Positions 15,605 to 25,273 of a stretch of DNA of 64,000 nucleotides are shown piece after piece. The position numbers were made by a program, and so were the translations under genes. Position 1 is the first letter of the stretch. Each line of letters begins with the position of its first letter. Source of the stretch: Pseudomonas fluorescens (GTDB taxonomy: Bacteria; Pseudomonadota; Gammaproteobacteria; Pseudomonadales; Pseudomonadaceae); assembly GCF_902498195.1 (NCBI RefSeq), contig NZ_CABVIY010000001.1, positions 1,116,001 through 1,180,000 of the forward strand, in the 5' to 3' direction. The notes under the pieces were generated by a model that was not told the origin of the DNA, did not search any database, and was given only the letters and a program-made list of their open reading frames with translations.

Positions 15605-17256
15605 GTGATCAACCGCAACCCTTGCTGCACGTGCGCGACCTGCGCATTGCCTACCACGGCCGCGACGGGCGCACAGAAGGCGTGGCGGGCATCGATTTCC
15701 AGCTGCGGGCGGGGGAAATACTGGCGATTGTCGGCGAGTCCGGCTCCGGTAAATCCACCACGGCCGCCGCCTTGATGGGGTTGCTGGCCGCCAATGCGCG
15801 GATCGAAGCCGGCAGCATCCGGCTGGCGGGGCAGGAGTTGACCCAGGCCAGCGAGCGGCAGTGGCAGGCGATTCGTGGCCGCCGTGTCGGCTTCGTGCCC
15901 CAGGACCCCGGCCTGTCGCTGGACCCGGTCAAGCGCATCGGCAGTCAGTTGATCGAAGCGCTGACCCTGCACGGCATGCCCAAAGCCCTGGCGCGGTTGC
16001 GCAGCCTGGAATTGTTGCGCGAGGTCGGCCTGGCGGATGCCGGGCGGGTCTTTCGCGGCTATCCCCATCAACTGTCGGGGGGCATGCGCCAGCGGGTGTT
16101 GATCGCCATCGCCCTGGCCAATGACCCGCCACTGATCATCGCCGATGAGCCCACCAGTGCACTGGACGTCGGCGTGCAACGGCAGATTCTCGACCGCTTG
16201 CAGGCACTGGCGCGGGAACGCGGCACCGCCGTGTTGTTGATCACCCATGACCTGGGGGTGGCACTGGATCGCGCCGACCGGTTGCTGGTGATGCATCAGG
16301 GGCGGATCGTCGAGGCCGGTGACGCCCGGCGGGTGTTCCAGGCGCCGCAACACGCCTACACCCGGCAATTGCTGCAGGCGGCGCCGAGCAGCGTGGTGCA
16401 GCAACGGCGCCATCCTGCGGTGGCCGCGCACGGCGAGGCCCCCCTGTTGGAGGCAAAGCACCTGAGCAAGGATTTTTCCAGCTGGCGCAACCCCGGCCCG
16501 GCGGCGGTCGATGGCGTGTCGTTCCATGTGCCCCGGCGCGGCACCACCAGCCTGGTGGGGGAGTCGGGGTCCGGCAAATCCACCACCGCGCGCTTGATCC
16601 TCGGCCTGGAACGGCGCGACGCCGGCAGGGTGACGTTCGACGGCCAGGACATCAGCCAGGTGTCGAGTCGCGAGTGGCTGGCCCTGCGGCGGCGGATTCA
16701 GGTGGTCTACCAGAACCCCTACGCGTCGCTCAATCCACGCTTGACCCTGGCGCAGATCATCAGCGAACCCTTGCAAGCCTTCGCGATCGGCGATGCCAAC
16801 GGGCGCCGGCAACGGGCGGCGACCCTGCTGGAACAGGTGGAGTTGCCGGCGAGGCTGCTCGACAGCCGCCCTGGCGAACTGTCCGGCGGTCAACGCCAGC
16901 GGGTGGCGATTGCCCGGGCCCTGGCGCTGGAGCCGGAACTGCTGGTGCTCGATGAGCCGCTGTCGGCGCTGGATGCTTCGGTCCAGGGGCAGATACTCAA
17001 ATTGCTGGGCGAATTGCAGGCGCGGCTGGGCCTGAGCTACCTGTTCATTTCCCACGATCTGGCGGTCGTGCGGCAAATCTCCGATCAGGTGGTGGTGATG
17101 CAAGCCGGGCGCGTGGTGGAGCAGGGGGCCTGCGAGCAGATCTTCCAGTTCCCGGCCAGTGACTACACCCGTGCGCTGCTGGCCGACGTCCCTGGCCAGC
17201 GCTACCCCCTCGAAGGTGCCAGCCACTTGCCCGAACTCGATGCGGCAAGGGCCTGA
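15601..17256 (+). CDS. Dual ATP-binding protein of a peptide-type ABC importer (fused DppD-DppF)
   Basis: The protein has 551 residues, two complete ATPase halves in one chain. The first has Walker A GESGSGKS at 45-52, signature LSGGMRQRV from 158 and Walker B LIIADEP at 178-184. The second has Walker A at 320-327, signature LSGGQRQRV from 427 and Walker B LLVLDEP at 447-453. Both have the stacking and switch-histidine segments (ITHDLGV, ISHDLAV). The second half ends with the C-terminal oligopeptide-type extension. Such fusions are common in Pseudomonas sulfur-source and glutathione-type importers. It closes the operon that began at 6457. Confidence 0.93.
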   Translation: MSDQPQPLLHVRDLRIAYHGRDGRTEGVAGIDFQLRAGEILAIVGESGSGKSTTAAALMGLLAANARIEAGSIRLAGQELTQASERQWQAIRGRRVGFVPQDPGLSLDPVKRIGSQLIEALTLHGMPKALARLRSLELLREVGLADAGRVFRGYPHQLSGGMRQRVLIAIALANDPPLIIADEPTSALDVGVQRQILDRLQALARERGTAVLLITHDLGVALDRADRLLVMHQGRIVEAGDARRVFQAPQHAYTRQLLQAAPSSVVQQRRHPAVAAHGEAPLLEAKHLSKDFSSWRNPGPAAVDGVSFHVPRRGTTSLVGESGSGKSTTARLILGLERRDAGRVTFDGQDISQVSSREWLALRRRIQVVYQNPYASLNPRLTLAQIISEPLQAFAIGDANGRRQRAATLLEQVELPARLLDSRPGELSGGQRQRVAIARALALEPELLVLDEPLSALDASVQGQILKLLGELQARLGLSYLFISHDLAVVRQISDQVVVMQAGRVVEQGACEQIFQFPASDYTRALLADVPGQRYPLEGASHLPELDAARA

Positions 17257-17268
17257 GCGGCGCTCGCG

Positions 17269-17294
17269 CCAGGCCCTGAAACCTGAGGGCCTGG
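17269..17294. terminator. Stem-loop between convergent genes
   Basis: CCAGGCCCT (17269-17277) pairs with AGGGCCTGG (17286-17294) across an 8-base loop. It lies between the stop of the fused ATPase gene and the stop of the DUF5064 gene and could end transcription from both sides, although there is no T-run. Confidence 0.5.
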
Positions 17295-17305
17295 CCGGCG
17301 AGTGA

Positions 17306-17668
17306 TCACACCAGGTGCTCGGGTTTCACCGGGTCCCCCGATTTCATATTCAGCTGGACCCGCACGTCTTCGAACATGGCGTCGTAGTGGCTGTGTATCG
17401 AGCCAATGCTGCTCTGCGCCTTGGGAATGCCGTATTTCTCGGCGATCTTCGTCACGTTGCTGGCGAAGTTGTACGCCTGGTCCTTGGGCAGGTAAAAGGT
17501 CTCCTTGAGCTCCTTGCCCTGGATGCTGCCGTGCATGGTGAACAGCATGCCCTTGCCTTCCTTGGGGTCCTGGGTGACTTCATAGTCGATACACAGGTTG
17601 TAGCTGACATCATCCTTGTTCAGCGCATGGCGCTCGATGTGCAGGTGACCGGGCTCGAACGTGGCCAT
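17306..17668 (-). CDS. DUF5064 family protein
   Basis: The protein has 120 residues with no signal peptide or membrane segment. The sequence begins MATFEPGHLHIERHAL and has alternating strands and one helix; no catalytic motif is seen. Proteins of this family are small and, as I recall, largely confined to Pseudomonas, where they often lie just downstream of arcC, as here (64 bases separate them, with a stem-loop at 17698-17718). The function is unknown. Co-location with the arginine deiminase operon hints at a role in low-oxygen or arginine metabolism, which is inference only. Confidence 0.8.
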   Translation of the reverse strand: MATFEPGHLHIERHALNKDDVSYNLCIDYEVTQDPKEGKGMLFTMHGSIQGKELKETFYLPKDQAYNFASNVTKIAEKYGIPKAQSSIGSIHSHYDAMFEDVRVQLNMKSGDPVKPEHLV

Positions 17669-17697
17669 TGTCGTTTCTCCTTCGAAGGCTTGGAGAA

Positions 17698-17718
17698 GGG
17701 CAGACCCTGGATCTGCCC
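17698..17718 (-). terminator. Stem-loop after arcC
   Basis: GGGCAGA (17698-17704) pairs with TCTGCCC (17712-17718). It lies directly behind the arcC stop in the direction of transcription. A short pyrimidine-rich stretch follows on the minus strand, but there is no strong T-run, so it may only reduce read-through into the DUF5064 gene. Confidence 0.45.
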
Positions 17719-17732
17719 CCGTAGTTTCTTTT

Positions 17733-18662
17733 TTATACGTAACTGATGCCGGGTTTCGCCGTACTGATACGGGTGCCGGCCTTGCCCTGGACGATGGCTT
17801 CGATGTCCGCGAGCGAGCCGATCACCGCAACCTTTCCAGTATGGCGGGCAAACTCGCAGGCTGCCTGGACCTTGGGACCCATGGAGCCGGCGGCGAAGCC
17901 CAGTTGTTCAATTTCATCCGGGTGGGCCTGGGCAATGGCTTTCTGCGTCGGCTTGCCGAAGTCGATGAAGGCCGCGTTGACGTCGGTGGCGATCACCAGC
18001 AAATCGGCCTCAAGCTGTTCGGCCAGCAGCGCCGAACACAAGTCTTTGTCGATCACCGCTTCCACCCCCTGGAGCTTGCGGTTTTCATCGTACAGGGTCG
18101 GAATGCCGCCACCGCCCGCGCAGATCACAATGCTGCCCTTGTCCAGCAGCCATTTGATCGGACGGATTTCAAAGATGCGTTTCGGTTTGGGGCTGGCGAC
18201 TACACGGCGGTACTTGTCGCCATCCGGGGCAATCGCCCAGCCTTTTTCGGCGGCCAGTTTTTCCGCCTCGGCCTTGGTGTAGACCGGGCCGATGGGTTTG
18301 GTGGGGTTCTGGAACGCGGGGTCGTTGGCGTCGACTTCAACCTGGGTCAGCAAGGTGGCGAACGGCACCTCGAAGGCCAACAGGTTGCCCAGTTCCTGTT
18401 CAATGATATAGCCGATCATGCCTTCGGTTTCGGCACCGAGCACGTCCAGCGGGTAAGGTGAAACCGAGGTGTAGGCCGCCGCTTGCAGTGACAACAGGCC
18501 GACTTGCGGGCCATTGCCATGGGCAATCACCAACTGGTTGCCGGGATGGATCCTGGCGATCTGTTCGGTGGCGAGCCGGATATTGGCGCGCTGGTTGTCC
18601 GCGGTCATGGGTTCACCCCGGCGGAGAAGGGCGTTACCGCCCAGTGCAACGACGATACGCAT
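17733..18662 (-). CDS. arcC: Carbamate kinase
   Basis: The protein has 309 residues, normal for bacterial carbamate kinase. [18 protein letters not shown] is the amino-acid kinase N-terminus, [11 protein letters not shown] the substrate loop, and [10 protein letters not shown] the second glycine loop. It makes ATP from carbamoyl phosphate and ADP, the energy-yielding last step of the arginine deiminase pathway in the cytoplasm. It is the last enzyme gene of arcDABC, separated from arcB by a 148-base gap filled by a perfect inverted REP pair. Regulation presumably comes from the arcD promoter far upstream. Confidence 0.97.
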   Translation of the reverse strand: MRIVVALGGNALLRRGEPMTADNQRANIRLATEQIARIHPGNQLVIAHGNGPQVGLLSLQAAAYTSVSPYPLDVLGAETEGMIGYIIEQELGNLLAFEVPFATLLTQVEVDANDPAFQNPTKPIGPVYTKAEAEKLAAEKGWAIAPDGDKYRRVVASPKPKRIFEIRPIKWLLDKGSIVICAGGGGIPTLYDENRKLQGVEAVIDKDLCSALLAEQLEADLLVIATDVNAAFIDFGKPTQKAIAQAHPDEIEQLGFAAGSMGPKVQAACEFARHTGKVAVIGSLADIEAIVQGKAGTRISTAKPGISYV

Positions 18663-18688
18663 GATGCAGTCCTTCTGAGTTCGGTGAT

Positions 18689-18778
18689 CCTGTAGGAGCT
18701 GCCGAAGGCTGCGATCTTTTGATTTTGATATTCAAAAAACACAGTCAAAAGATCGCAGCCTTCGGCAGCTCCTACAGG
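18689..18778. repeat. REP doublet (REPIN) with perfect 34-base arms, between arcB and arcC
   Basis: The left arm, starting CCTGTAGGAGCTGCCGAAGG (18689-18722), is repeated exactly in inverse at 18745-18778, with a 22-base AT-rich spacer. In RNA this forms a very stable hairpin within the arc transcript. REP doublets of this type are scattered through Pseudomonas genomes. Here it could protect the upstream arcDAB mRNA from 3' decay and lower arcC expression. Confidence 0.92.
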
Positions 18779-18810
18779 TCAGTGATTGATCATAGAGTCA
18801 TGATCGCTCT

Positions 18811-19821
18811 TTACAGATCAGCCAATGTCGACACCAGAATCGCCTTGATGGTGTGCATGCGGTTTTCCGCTTGCTCGAAGGCGATGCAGGCCGGCGATTC
18901 GAACACGTCATCCGTGACCTCGATGCCGTTCTTGAGGTGCGGGTACTGTTCGGCAATCTGTTTGCCGACCTTGGTGTCGCTGTTGTGGAACGCCGGCAGG
19001 CAGTGCATGAACTTGGTGCGCGGGTTGCCGGAGGCCTTCATCAGTTCGGCGTTGACCTGGTAGGGCAGCAGTTGCTGGATGCGCTCGGCCCAGGCTTCGA
19101 CGGGCTCGCCCATCGACACCCAAACGTCGGTGTGGATGAAGTCCACGCCCTTGACCGCCGCTTTCGGGTCATCGGTCAGGGTGATGCGGGCACCGCTTTC
19201 CGCGCCGTATTGTTTGCAGCGCGCCACCAGGTCATCGGCCGGCCACAGGGCTTTAGGGGCACAGATGCGCACGTCCATGCCGAGTTTGGCGCCGATCAGC
19301 AGCAGCGAGTTGCCCATGTTGTTGCGCGCATCACCGAGGTACGCGTAGCTGATTTCGTGGATCGGTTTGTCGGCGTGTTCGCGCATGGTCAGCACATCGG
19401 CAATCATTTGCGTGGGGTGATACTCATCGGTCAGCCCGTTGAACACCGGCACGCCGGCAAACTTGGCCAGTTCCTCGACGATTTCCTGTTTGAAGCCCCG
19501 GTATTCGATGGCGTCGTACATGCGCCCCAGCACGCGGGCGGTGTCTTTCATGCTTTCCTTGTGGCCGATCTGCGAGGAGTTCGGGTCGATATAGGTGACG
19601 TTGGCGCCCTGGTCATAGGCCGCGACTTCGAAGGCGCAGCGGGTGCGGGTCGAGGTCTTTTCAAAGATCAAGGCGATGTTGTTGCCCTTGAGGTGCTGCT
19701 GCTCCGTGCCGGTGTACTTGGCGCGCTTGAGGTCGCGGGACAGGTCGAGCAAATAGCGCAATTCGCGGGCAGTGTGGTGTTCCAGGCTCAGCAGATTGCG
19801 GTTATGGATGTTGAACGCCAT
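18811..19821 (-). CDS. arcB: Catabolic ornithine carbamoyltransferase
   Basis: The protein has 336 residues, the length of the Pseudomonas catabolic enzyme. Carbamoyl-phosphate site STRTR is at 57-61, HPTQ at 135-138 and the ornithine-side HCLP at 273-276. It splits citrulline with phosphate into ornithine and carbamoyl phosphate. Catabolic members are dodecamers with strong cooperativity, a property known for the family and not readable here. It lies between arcA (56 bases upstream) and arcC. The anabolic argF is not in the window. Confidence 0.97.
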   Translation of the reverse strand: MAFNIHNRNLLSLEHHTARELRYLLDLSRDLKRAKYTGTEQQHLKGNNIALIFEKTSTRTRCAFEVAAYDQGANVTYIDPNSSQIGHKESMKDTARVLGRMYDAIEYRGFKQEIVEELAKFAGVPVFNGLTDEYHPTQMIADVLTMREHADKPIHEISYAYLGDARNNMGNSLLLIGAKLGMDVRICAPKALWPADDLVARCKQYGAESGARITLTDDPKAAVKGVDFIHTDVWVSMGEPVEAWAERIQQLLPYQVNAELMKASGNPRTKFMHCLPAFHNSDTKVGKQIAEQYPHLKNGIEVTDDVFESPACIAFEQAENRMHTIKAILVSTLADL

Positions 19822-19877
19822 TTTGGATCTCCTAAGGTTTTGGTTAACCCCTGGCCACGCGAACCAGGGTTTACAGG

Positions 19878-21134
19878 TTAGTAGTCAATCGGGTCACGGA
19901 TGATCGGGCAGGTCATGCAATGGCCGCCGCCGCGCCCACGGCCGAGTTCGCCGGCGCTGATGGTGATGACCTCGACCCCGGCCTTGCGCATCAGGGTGTT
20001 GGTGTAGGTGTTGCGGTCGTAGCCGATGACCACGCCGGGCTCCACCGCCACCACGTTGTTGCCGTCGTCCCACTGTTCACGTTCGGCGGCGAAGCTGTTG
20101 CCGCCGGTTTCGACGACGCGCAGGGCCTTGAGGTTGAGGGCCTGGGCCACGGTGTCGAGGAAGTTGGTGTCTTCGCGACGGATGTCGATGCCCCCTTGCT
20201 TGCTCTCGTCCGGGCGCAGGGTGAAGGCGACGATCTGGTTCACCACTTCCGGGAAGATGGTCACGACATCGCGGTCGCAGAAGCTGAAGACGGTGTCCAG
20301 GTGCATCGCCGCGCGGGATTTGGGCAGGCCGGCGACGATGACTTTTTCCACGGCCTTGTGTTGGAACAGGTTCACCGCCAGTTGGCCGATGGCCTGGCGG
20401 GATGAGCGTTCGCCCATGCCGATCAGCACCACGCCATTACCGATCGGCATCACGTCGCCGCCCTCGAGGGTGGAGTTGCCGTGATCCTTGTCCGGGTCGC
20501 CGTACCAGATCTGGAAGTCGGCGTTGGTGAACTGCGGATGAAACTTGTAGATGGCCGTGGCCAGCAGGGTTTCCTGGCGGCGCGCCGGCCAGTACATCGG
20601 GTTGAGCGTCACGCCGCCGTAGATCCAGCATGTGGTGTCGCGGGTGAACTGGGTGTTGGGCAGTGGCGGCAGGATGAAGCTGGAGTTGCCCAGGAAGTCG
20701 CGGAACATCTGGATGGTCTTGCCACCGAAGCTGTCCGGCAGGTCATCGGCGGACACGCCGCCAATCAGGAACTCGGCGATCTGGCGGGGTTCGAGGCTGC
20801 GCAGCCAGGAGCCCGTTTCGTTGATCAGGCCCAGGCCGACCGAGTTGGCCGTGATCTTGCGTTGCAGAATCCAGTCCAGGGCCTCGGGGATGGCTACGAT
20901 ATCGGTCAGCAGGTTGTGCATTTCCAGCACATCGATGTTGCGTTCGCGCATTTTGGTGACGAAATCGAAATGGTCGCGCTTGGCCTGGGCCACCCACAGC
21001 ACGTCATCGAACAGCAACTCGTCGCAGTTGTTCGGGGTCAGCCGCTGGTGGGCAAGGCCGGGGGAACACACCATGACTTTGCGCAGTTTGCCGGCCTCGG
21101 AGTGGACGCCGTACTTAACTTTTTCCGTGGTCAT
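19878..21134 (-). CDS. arcA: Arginine deiminase
   Basis: The protein has 418 residues. The C-terminal [17 protein letters not shown] holds the catalytic cysteine at 406; FTRDTTCW and [10 protein letters not shown] supply the guanidinium-binding acids and the catalytic histidine. It hydrolyses arginine to citrulline and ammonia, the first step of the pathway. Start ATG 21134 is 31 bases after the arcD stop. Its order after arcD matches the usual Pseudomonas arcDABC operon. Confidence 0.97.
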   Translation of the reverse strand: MTTEKVKYGVHSEAGKLRKVMVCSPGLAHQRLTPNNCDELLFDDVLWVAQAKRDHFDFVTKMRERNIDVLEMHNLLTDIVAIPEALDWILQRKITANSVGLGLINETGSWLRSLEPRQIAEFLIGGVSADDLPDSFGGKTIQMFRDFLGNSSFILPPLPNTQFTRDTTCWIYGGVTLNPMYWPARRQETLLATAIYKFHPQFTNADFQIWYGDPDKDHGNSTLEGGDVMPIGNGVVLIGMGERSSRQAIGQLAVNLFQHKAVEKVIVAGLPKSRAAMHLDTVFSFCDRDVVTIFPEVVNQIVAFTLRPDESKQGGIDIRREDTNFLDTVAQALNLKALRVVETGGNSFAAEREQWDDGNNVVAVEPGVVIGYDRNTYTNTLMRKAGVEVITISAGELGRGRGGGHCMTCPIIRDPIDY

Positions 21135-21165
21135 TACAGTAATCCTCCAAACGAAAAAGCGGTCG

Positions 21166-22593
21166 TTACAGGGTCAGGAAGCCGTCATAAAGACCATAGG
21201 CCGCCACCAGGGCGCCCACGACGACGGCAGCGAAAATCAGTTTCTCGATGTGGGTGAACACCGGTTTGTTGGCTTCAAGCTTGGCTTTGGCGAACAGGAT
21301 TGCGCCGGGGGCGTAGAGCAGGGCGGACAGCAGCAGGTACTTGACGCCGCCGGCATAGATCAGCCAGATCGCGTACAGCAGGGCGATCGCACCGATGAAC
21401 AGGTCCTTCTGGCGTTCGGCCGCGGCGTTTTCATAACTGTCGCCACGCACCGCCAGCAGGAACGCGTAGGCCGCCGACCACAGGTACGGCACCAGAATCA
21501 TCGAGGTGGCGAGGTAGATCAGCGACAGGTAGGTACTGGCCGAAAACAGCGTGATGATCAGGAACAGCTGCACCATGGCATTGGTCAGCCACAGGGCGTT
21601 GACCGGCACATGGTTGGCGTTTTCCTTGCGCAGGAACGCCGGCATGGTGTGGTCGCGGGCGGCGGCGAACATGATTTCCGCACACAACAGCACCCACGAC
21701 AGCAAGGCGCCCAGCAGCGAGATGATCAGGCCGACGCTGATCAACACCGCCCCCCATTCACCCACCACATGCTTGAGCACGGCGGCCATCGACGGGTTCT
21801 GCAGTTTCGCCAGCTCCGGTTGGGTCATGATGCCCAGCGACAGCACGTTCACCAGCACCAGTATCAGCAACACGGTGATGAAACCGATCACCGTGGCTTT
21901 ACCGACATCGCTGCGTTTTTCCGCGCGTGCCGAGAAAATGCTCGCGCCTTCGATACCGATGAACACCCACACGGTGACCAGCATCATGTTGCGCACCTGG
22001 TTCATCACGCTGCCCAGGTCGGGGTTTTTCAGGCCCCAGATGTCTGCCGTGAAGATCTCCAGTTTGAAGGCAAAAATCGCAATCAGTACAAACAGCAGCA
22101 GCGGTACGATTTTGGCGACCGTGGTCACCAGGTTGATGAACGCGGCTTCCTTGATTCCCCGCAATACAAGCAAATGCACGGCCCACAGCAGTACTGAGGC
22201 CCCGACCACCGCCGCCACGGTATTGCCCTCACCAAACACCGGGAAGAAGTAGCCCAAAGTGCTGAACAACAGGACGAAATACCCCACGTTGCCCAGCCAG
22301 GCGCTGATCCAGTAACCCCAGGCGGACGAGAAGCCCATGTAGTCGCCGAAACCGGCCTTGGCGTAGGCGTAGACACCGCCGTCCAGGTCAGGCTTTCGGT
22401 TCGCCAGGGTCTGGAACACGAAGGCCAGGGTCAACATGCCGACCGCGGTAATCGCCCAGCCGATCAACACGGCGCCGACATCGGCGCTGGCGGCCATGTT
22501 CTGCGGCAAAGAGAAAATCCCGCCACCGATCATTGAGCCGACGACCAAGGCGACAAGTGCACCCAGTCGCAACTTTCCAGGGGATTCAGACAT
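21166..22593 (-). CDS. arcD: Arginine:ornithine antiporter
   Basis: The protein has 475 residues from ATG 22593 ([10 protein letters not shown]), which equals the length of the paralogue at 23015; an in-frame ATG at 22650 would add 19 residues with no ribosome site and was rejected. It has about 12 to 13 hydrophobic segments of the amino acid-polyamine superfamily, with [16 protein letters not shown] in helix 1 as substrate-binding loop. It exchanges external arginine for internal ornithine, driving the deiminase pathway. It is the first gene of arcDABC; a probable Anr site lies 62 bases upstream. Confidence 0.95.
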   Translation of the reverse strand: MSESPGKLRLGALVALVVGSMIGGGIFSLPQNMAASADVGAVLIGWAITAVGMLTLAFVFQTLANRKPDLDGGVYAYAKAGFGDYMGFSSAWGYWISAWLGNVGYFVLLFSTLGYFFPVFGEGNTVAAVVGASVLLWAVHLLVLRGIKEAAFINLVTTVAKIVPLLLFVLIAIFAFKLEIFTADIWGLKNPDLGSVMNQVRNMMLVTVWVFIGIEGASIFSARAEKRSDVGKATVIGFITVLLILVLVNVLSLGIMTQPELAKLQNPSMAAVLKHVVGEWGAVLISVGLIISLLGALLSWVLLCAEIMFAAARDHTMPAFLRKENANHVPVNALWLTNAMVQLFLIITLFSASTYLSLIYLATSMILVPYLWSAAYAFLLAVRGDSYENAAAERQKDLFIGAIALLYAIWLIYAGGVKYLLLSALLYAPGAILFAKAKLEANKPVFTHIEKLIFAAVVVGALVAAYGLYDGFLTL

Positions 22594-23014
22594 GGCATGA
22601 CTCCAGAGTGGGAGAAGAGTGAAAGCAGGTGGATTTGGGTTGCTATTCAATCAACTGACTTGGATCAACGGCGGGTAGCATCTGATGACTAATGAGTGGC
22701 CTGATAATAGTCAGACCAATACATTTATAGTCGTGAAGCCTTTTTAAAGAACGCTTGTAGAGCAGGGAGAGGATAATGTTAGTCCATTTAATTTTAGGCG
22801 CTAGTTCATTTTGTGGTGGGTAAAGAACTGTATTTTGGCTTCTAAAGGTACTTGTACAATTACAGACTGATCCGCAATTTCCAGTCCCCATTGATAGACT
22901 GTTTGGATATAAACAATGATGCACAGTGGCGTTGGTTAATAAACGTAATTACGCTTCATTAGTTCAGTTGGGTCGGCCTATACATGTTTCTCATGACAAG
23001 ACGGAGAGGGTGCA
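22594..23014. promoter_or_regulatory. Divergent arcD/arcD2 intergenic region
   Basis: These 421 bases are clearly more AT-rich than the genes. Apart from the box at 22655, a second imperfect Anr-like dyad CTGATAATAGTCAG lies at 22701-22714, nearer the middle, and a perfect 10-base palindrome CGTAATTACG occurs near 22944, closer to the paralogue. No small gene with a ribosome site was found. Confidence 0.45.
22655..22668 (-). promoter_or_regulatory. Probable Anr/Fnr box of the arcDABC operon
   Basis: Read on the minus strand the sequence is TTGATCCAAGTCAG, which compares with the Anr consensus TTGAT-N4-ATCAA (first half exact, second half two changes). It is centred about 68 bases before the arcD start. 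In Pseudomonas the arc operon is activated by Anr at low oxygen, so the site fits; a good -10 box at the expected distance was not seen. Confidence 0.6.
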
Positions 23015-24442
23015 ATGTCGCAACCGACGCAAAAGCTCCGCTTGAGCGCGCTGATTGCCCTGGTGGTGGGATCGATGATTGGCGGCGGGATCTTTTCCTT
23101 GCCACAGAACATGGCAGAGCGGGCCGATGCCGGTGCCGTGCTGATCGGCTGGGGGATCACGGCCGTGGGCATGCTGACCCTGGCGTTCGTGTTCCAGACC
23201 CTGGCCAACCGCAAGCCGGAACTCAACTCCGGCGTCTATGCCTATGCCAAGGCCGGATTTGGCGACTACATGGGTTTTTCTTCGGCCTGGGGCTACTGGA
23301 TCAGCGCCTGGCTGGGCAATGTCGGTTATTTCGTGTTGTTGTTCAGCACCCTGGGCTATTTCTTTCCGGTCTTTGGCCAGGGCAATACCCCGGTTGCCAT
23401 TGGCTGCGCCTCGGTGCTGCTGTGGTCCGTGCACTTTCTGGTGATGCGCGGCATCAAGGAAGCCGCGTTCATCAATCAACTGACGACCGTGGCCAAGATC
23501 GTGCCGTTGCTCATGTTTGTCGTCATCGCTGCCGTGGCTTTCAAGGCCGACATATTTACCCGCGATCTGTGGGGTCGCAGTAACCCGAACTTCGGCAGTG
23601 TCATGGATCAGGTGCGCAACATGATGCTGGTCACCGTTTTCGTCTTTATCGGTATCGAAGGCGCGAGCGTCTATTCAGCCAGGGCCGAGAAGCGTTCGGA
23701 TGTCGGCCGGGCCACGGTCATTGGGTTTCTTGGGGTATTGGCACTGCTGGTGATGGTCAACGTGTTGTCGCTCGGGATCATGAGCCAGCCGGAACTGGCT
23801 AACCTGCAGAACCCGTCGCTGGCGGCCGTGCTGGAGCACATCGTCGGCCCGTGGGGGGCGTGGCTGATCAGCGTCGGCCTGGCGATCTCGTTGTTGGGCG
23901 CACTGCTGTCCTGGGCGCTGCTGTGTGCCGAAATCCTCTTCGCCACGGCCAGGGACAAGACCATGCCGGCCTTCCTGACGCGGGAAAACGCCAATCATGT
24001 GCCGGTCAATGCGTTATGGCTGACCAACACCATGATTCAACTCTTCCTGTTGATCACGCTGTTTTCCGCCAGCACTTACACCAGCCTGATCTACCTTGCG
24101 TCCTCGATGATTCTGGTGCCTTACCTGTGGTCGGCGGCCTATGCGGTGCTGCTGAGCGGACGCGGCGAAAGCTACGAGTCGGCCCCGGCGGAACGGACCA
24201 AGGACCTGTTGATCGGTGGTGTCGCGCTGGGTTATGCGACCTGGTTGTTGTATGCCGGCGGGGTGAAGTACCTGCTGTTATCCGCACTGTTGTATGCGCC
24301 CGGAGTGATTCTGTTCGCCAAGGCCAAACATGAGCAGGGCTTGCCGTTGTTCACGACTGTCGAGAAGGGGATTTTTGCCTGTGTGGTCGCCGGTGCCGGG
24401 CTGGCGGCTTACGGCTTGTACAGCGGCTTGCTGTCGTTGTAA
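23015..24442 (+). CDS. Second arginine:ornithine antiporter paralogue (ArcD2)
   Basis: The protein has 475 residues and is nearly collinear with ArcD: in the 40 residues from LRLSALIALV only six differ, and the [12 protein letters not shown] helix-1 loop is identical. GGAG lies 11 bases ahead of ATG 23015. The gene stands alone, diverging from arcDABC, so it is an inverted duplicate with its own promoter. It may serve a different exchange (for example arginine uptake in air, or another amino acid/amine pair) or add transport capacity. Which substrate it prefers cannot be read from the sequence. Confidence 0.9.
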   Translation: MSQPTQKLRLSALIALVVGSMIGGGIFSLPQNMAERADAGAVLIGWGITAVGMLTLAFVFQTLANRKPELNSGVYAYAKAGFGDYMGFSSAWGYWISAWLGNVGYFVLLFSTLGYFFPVFGQGNTPVAIGCASVLLWSVHFLVMRGIKEAAFINQLTTVAKIVPLLMFVVIAAVAFKADIFTRDLWGRSNPNFGSVMDQVRNMMLVTVFVFIGIEGASVYSARAEKRSDVGRATVIGFLGVLALLVMVNVLSLGIMSQPELANLQNPSLAAVLEHIVGPWGAWLISVGLAISLLGALLSWALLCAEILFATARDKTMPAFLTRENANHVPVNALWLTNTMIQLFLLITLFSASTYTSLIYLASSMILVPYLWSAAYAVLLSGRGESYESAPAERTKDLLIGGVALGYATWLLYAGGVKYLLLSALLYAPGVILFAKAKHEQGLPLFTTVEKGIFACVVAGAGLAAYGLYSGLLSL

Positions 24443-24452
24443 GCGAGTCGGC

Positions 24453-24468
24453 GCCGGCTTCTGCCGGC
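24453..24468. terminator. Short stem-loop behind arcD2
   Basis: GCCGGC (24453-24458) and GCCGGC (24463-24468) are self-complementary around TTCT, 11 bases after the stop. There is no T-run; weak terminator candidate. Confidence 0.35.
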
Positions 24469-24568
24469 CACCACGCCACCAACGATTGTGGCGGCGCGAT
24501 TGTTTGAATCTACACTCAACTGGGCCTGGCAAAGACCCGCCAGGTCGAATCTGCAAAAGGTTGGCCGC

Positions 24569-25231
24569 ATGCAGAACAATCCTGGAGAACCGTCGGCGCG
24601 GGTGCTCGATCCGGTCGATCGCATCACCGAAGTGATTTTCGGCCTGCTCATGGCCATGACCTTTACCGGCACCATCAGCGTGGCCACCGCCGACCAGGAG
24701 GCCGAGCGCACCATGATGATTGCCGCGCTCGGTTGTAACCTGGCCTGGGGCCTTGCCGATGCGGTGATGTACCTGCTGCGAGCGTTGATCGAACGCACGC
24801 GTAACCGCACTTTGTTTGCCGGCCTGTGCAGCGGCGCCGATGCGGCCACCGGGCAGGCGCTGGTGGCCGATGCGCTGGGGCCGCGAATCGCCGCGGCCGC
24901 CGGTCCCGAGGGCCTGGAAGCCCTGCGCCTGCGCCTGATCGCCTCGCCGGCGCTGCCGCCCCGGTCGTTGCTGGACCTGGATGATTGCAAAGGCGCGCTC
25001 GGGGTGTTCCTGCTGGTCGTGGCCGCGACCTTTCCGCTGGTGGTGCCGTTCCTGCTGCTGGACCAGACGCAGCTTGCCGTACGCCTGTCCAACCTCATCG
25101 GCCTGGTGGTGCTGTTCGTGGCCGGCTGGATGCTGGCGCGGTACGCCGGGGCGAAACCCTGGCAGGGCGCCGTTGCGCTGGCAGTCACCGGCGCGTTGCT
25201 GATCCTGGCGATCATCGCCCTCGGCGGATAA
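24569..25231 (+). CDS. VIT1/CCC1-like membrane protein
   Basis: The protein has 220 residues from ATG 24569, which has AAGG eight bases upstream; the in-frame ATG at 24488 lacks a ribosome site. The N-terminal half has PVDRITEVIFGLLMAMTFTG and GCNLAWGLADAVMYLLRALI, a helix pair typical of vacuolar iron transporter relatives; three more helices fill the C-terminus. Eukaryotic members move iron or manganese; the bacterial ones are mostly uncharacterised. It precedes the polyphosphate kinase gene by 42 bases and may be co-transcribed. Substrate unknown. Confidence 0.7.
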   Translation: MQNNPGEPSARVLDPVDRITEVIFGLLMAMTFTGTISVATADQEAERTMMIAALGCNLAWGLADAVMYLLRALIERTRNRTLFAGLCSGADAATGQALVADALGPRIAAAAGPEGLEALRLRLIASPALPPRSLLDLDDCKGALGVFLLVVAATFPLVVPFLLLDQTQLAVRLSNLIGLVVLFVAGWMLARYAGAKPWQGAVALAVTGALLILAIIALGG

Positions 25232-25273
25232 ACCGTCACCGATCGTCAGCCACTTGAATCCAGGAGGTGTGTC

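Noticed and set aside
22701..22714. CTGATAATAGTCAG as second Anr box
   Set aside because: Three changes from consensus and poor distance to either start; kept only as a note in the intergenic entry.
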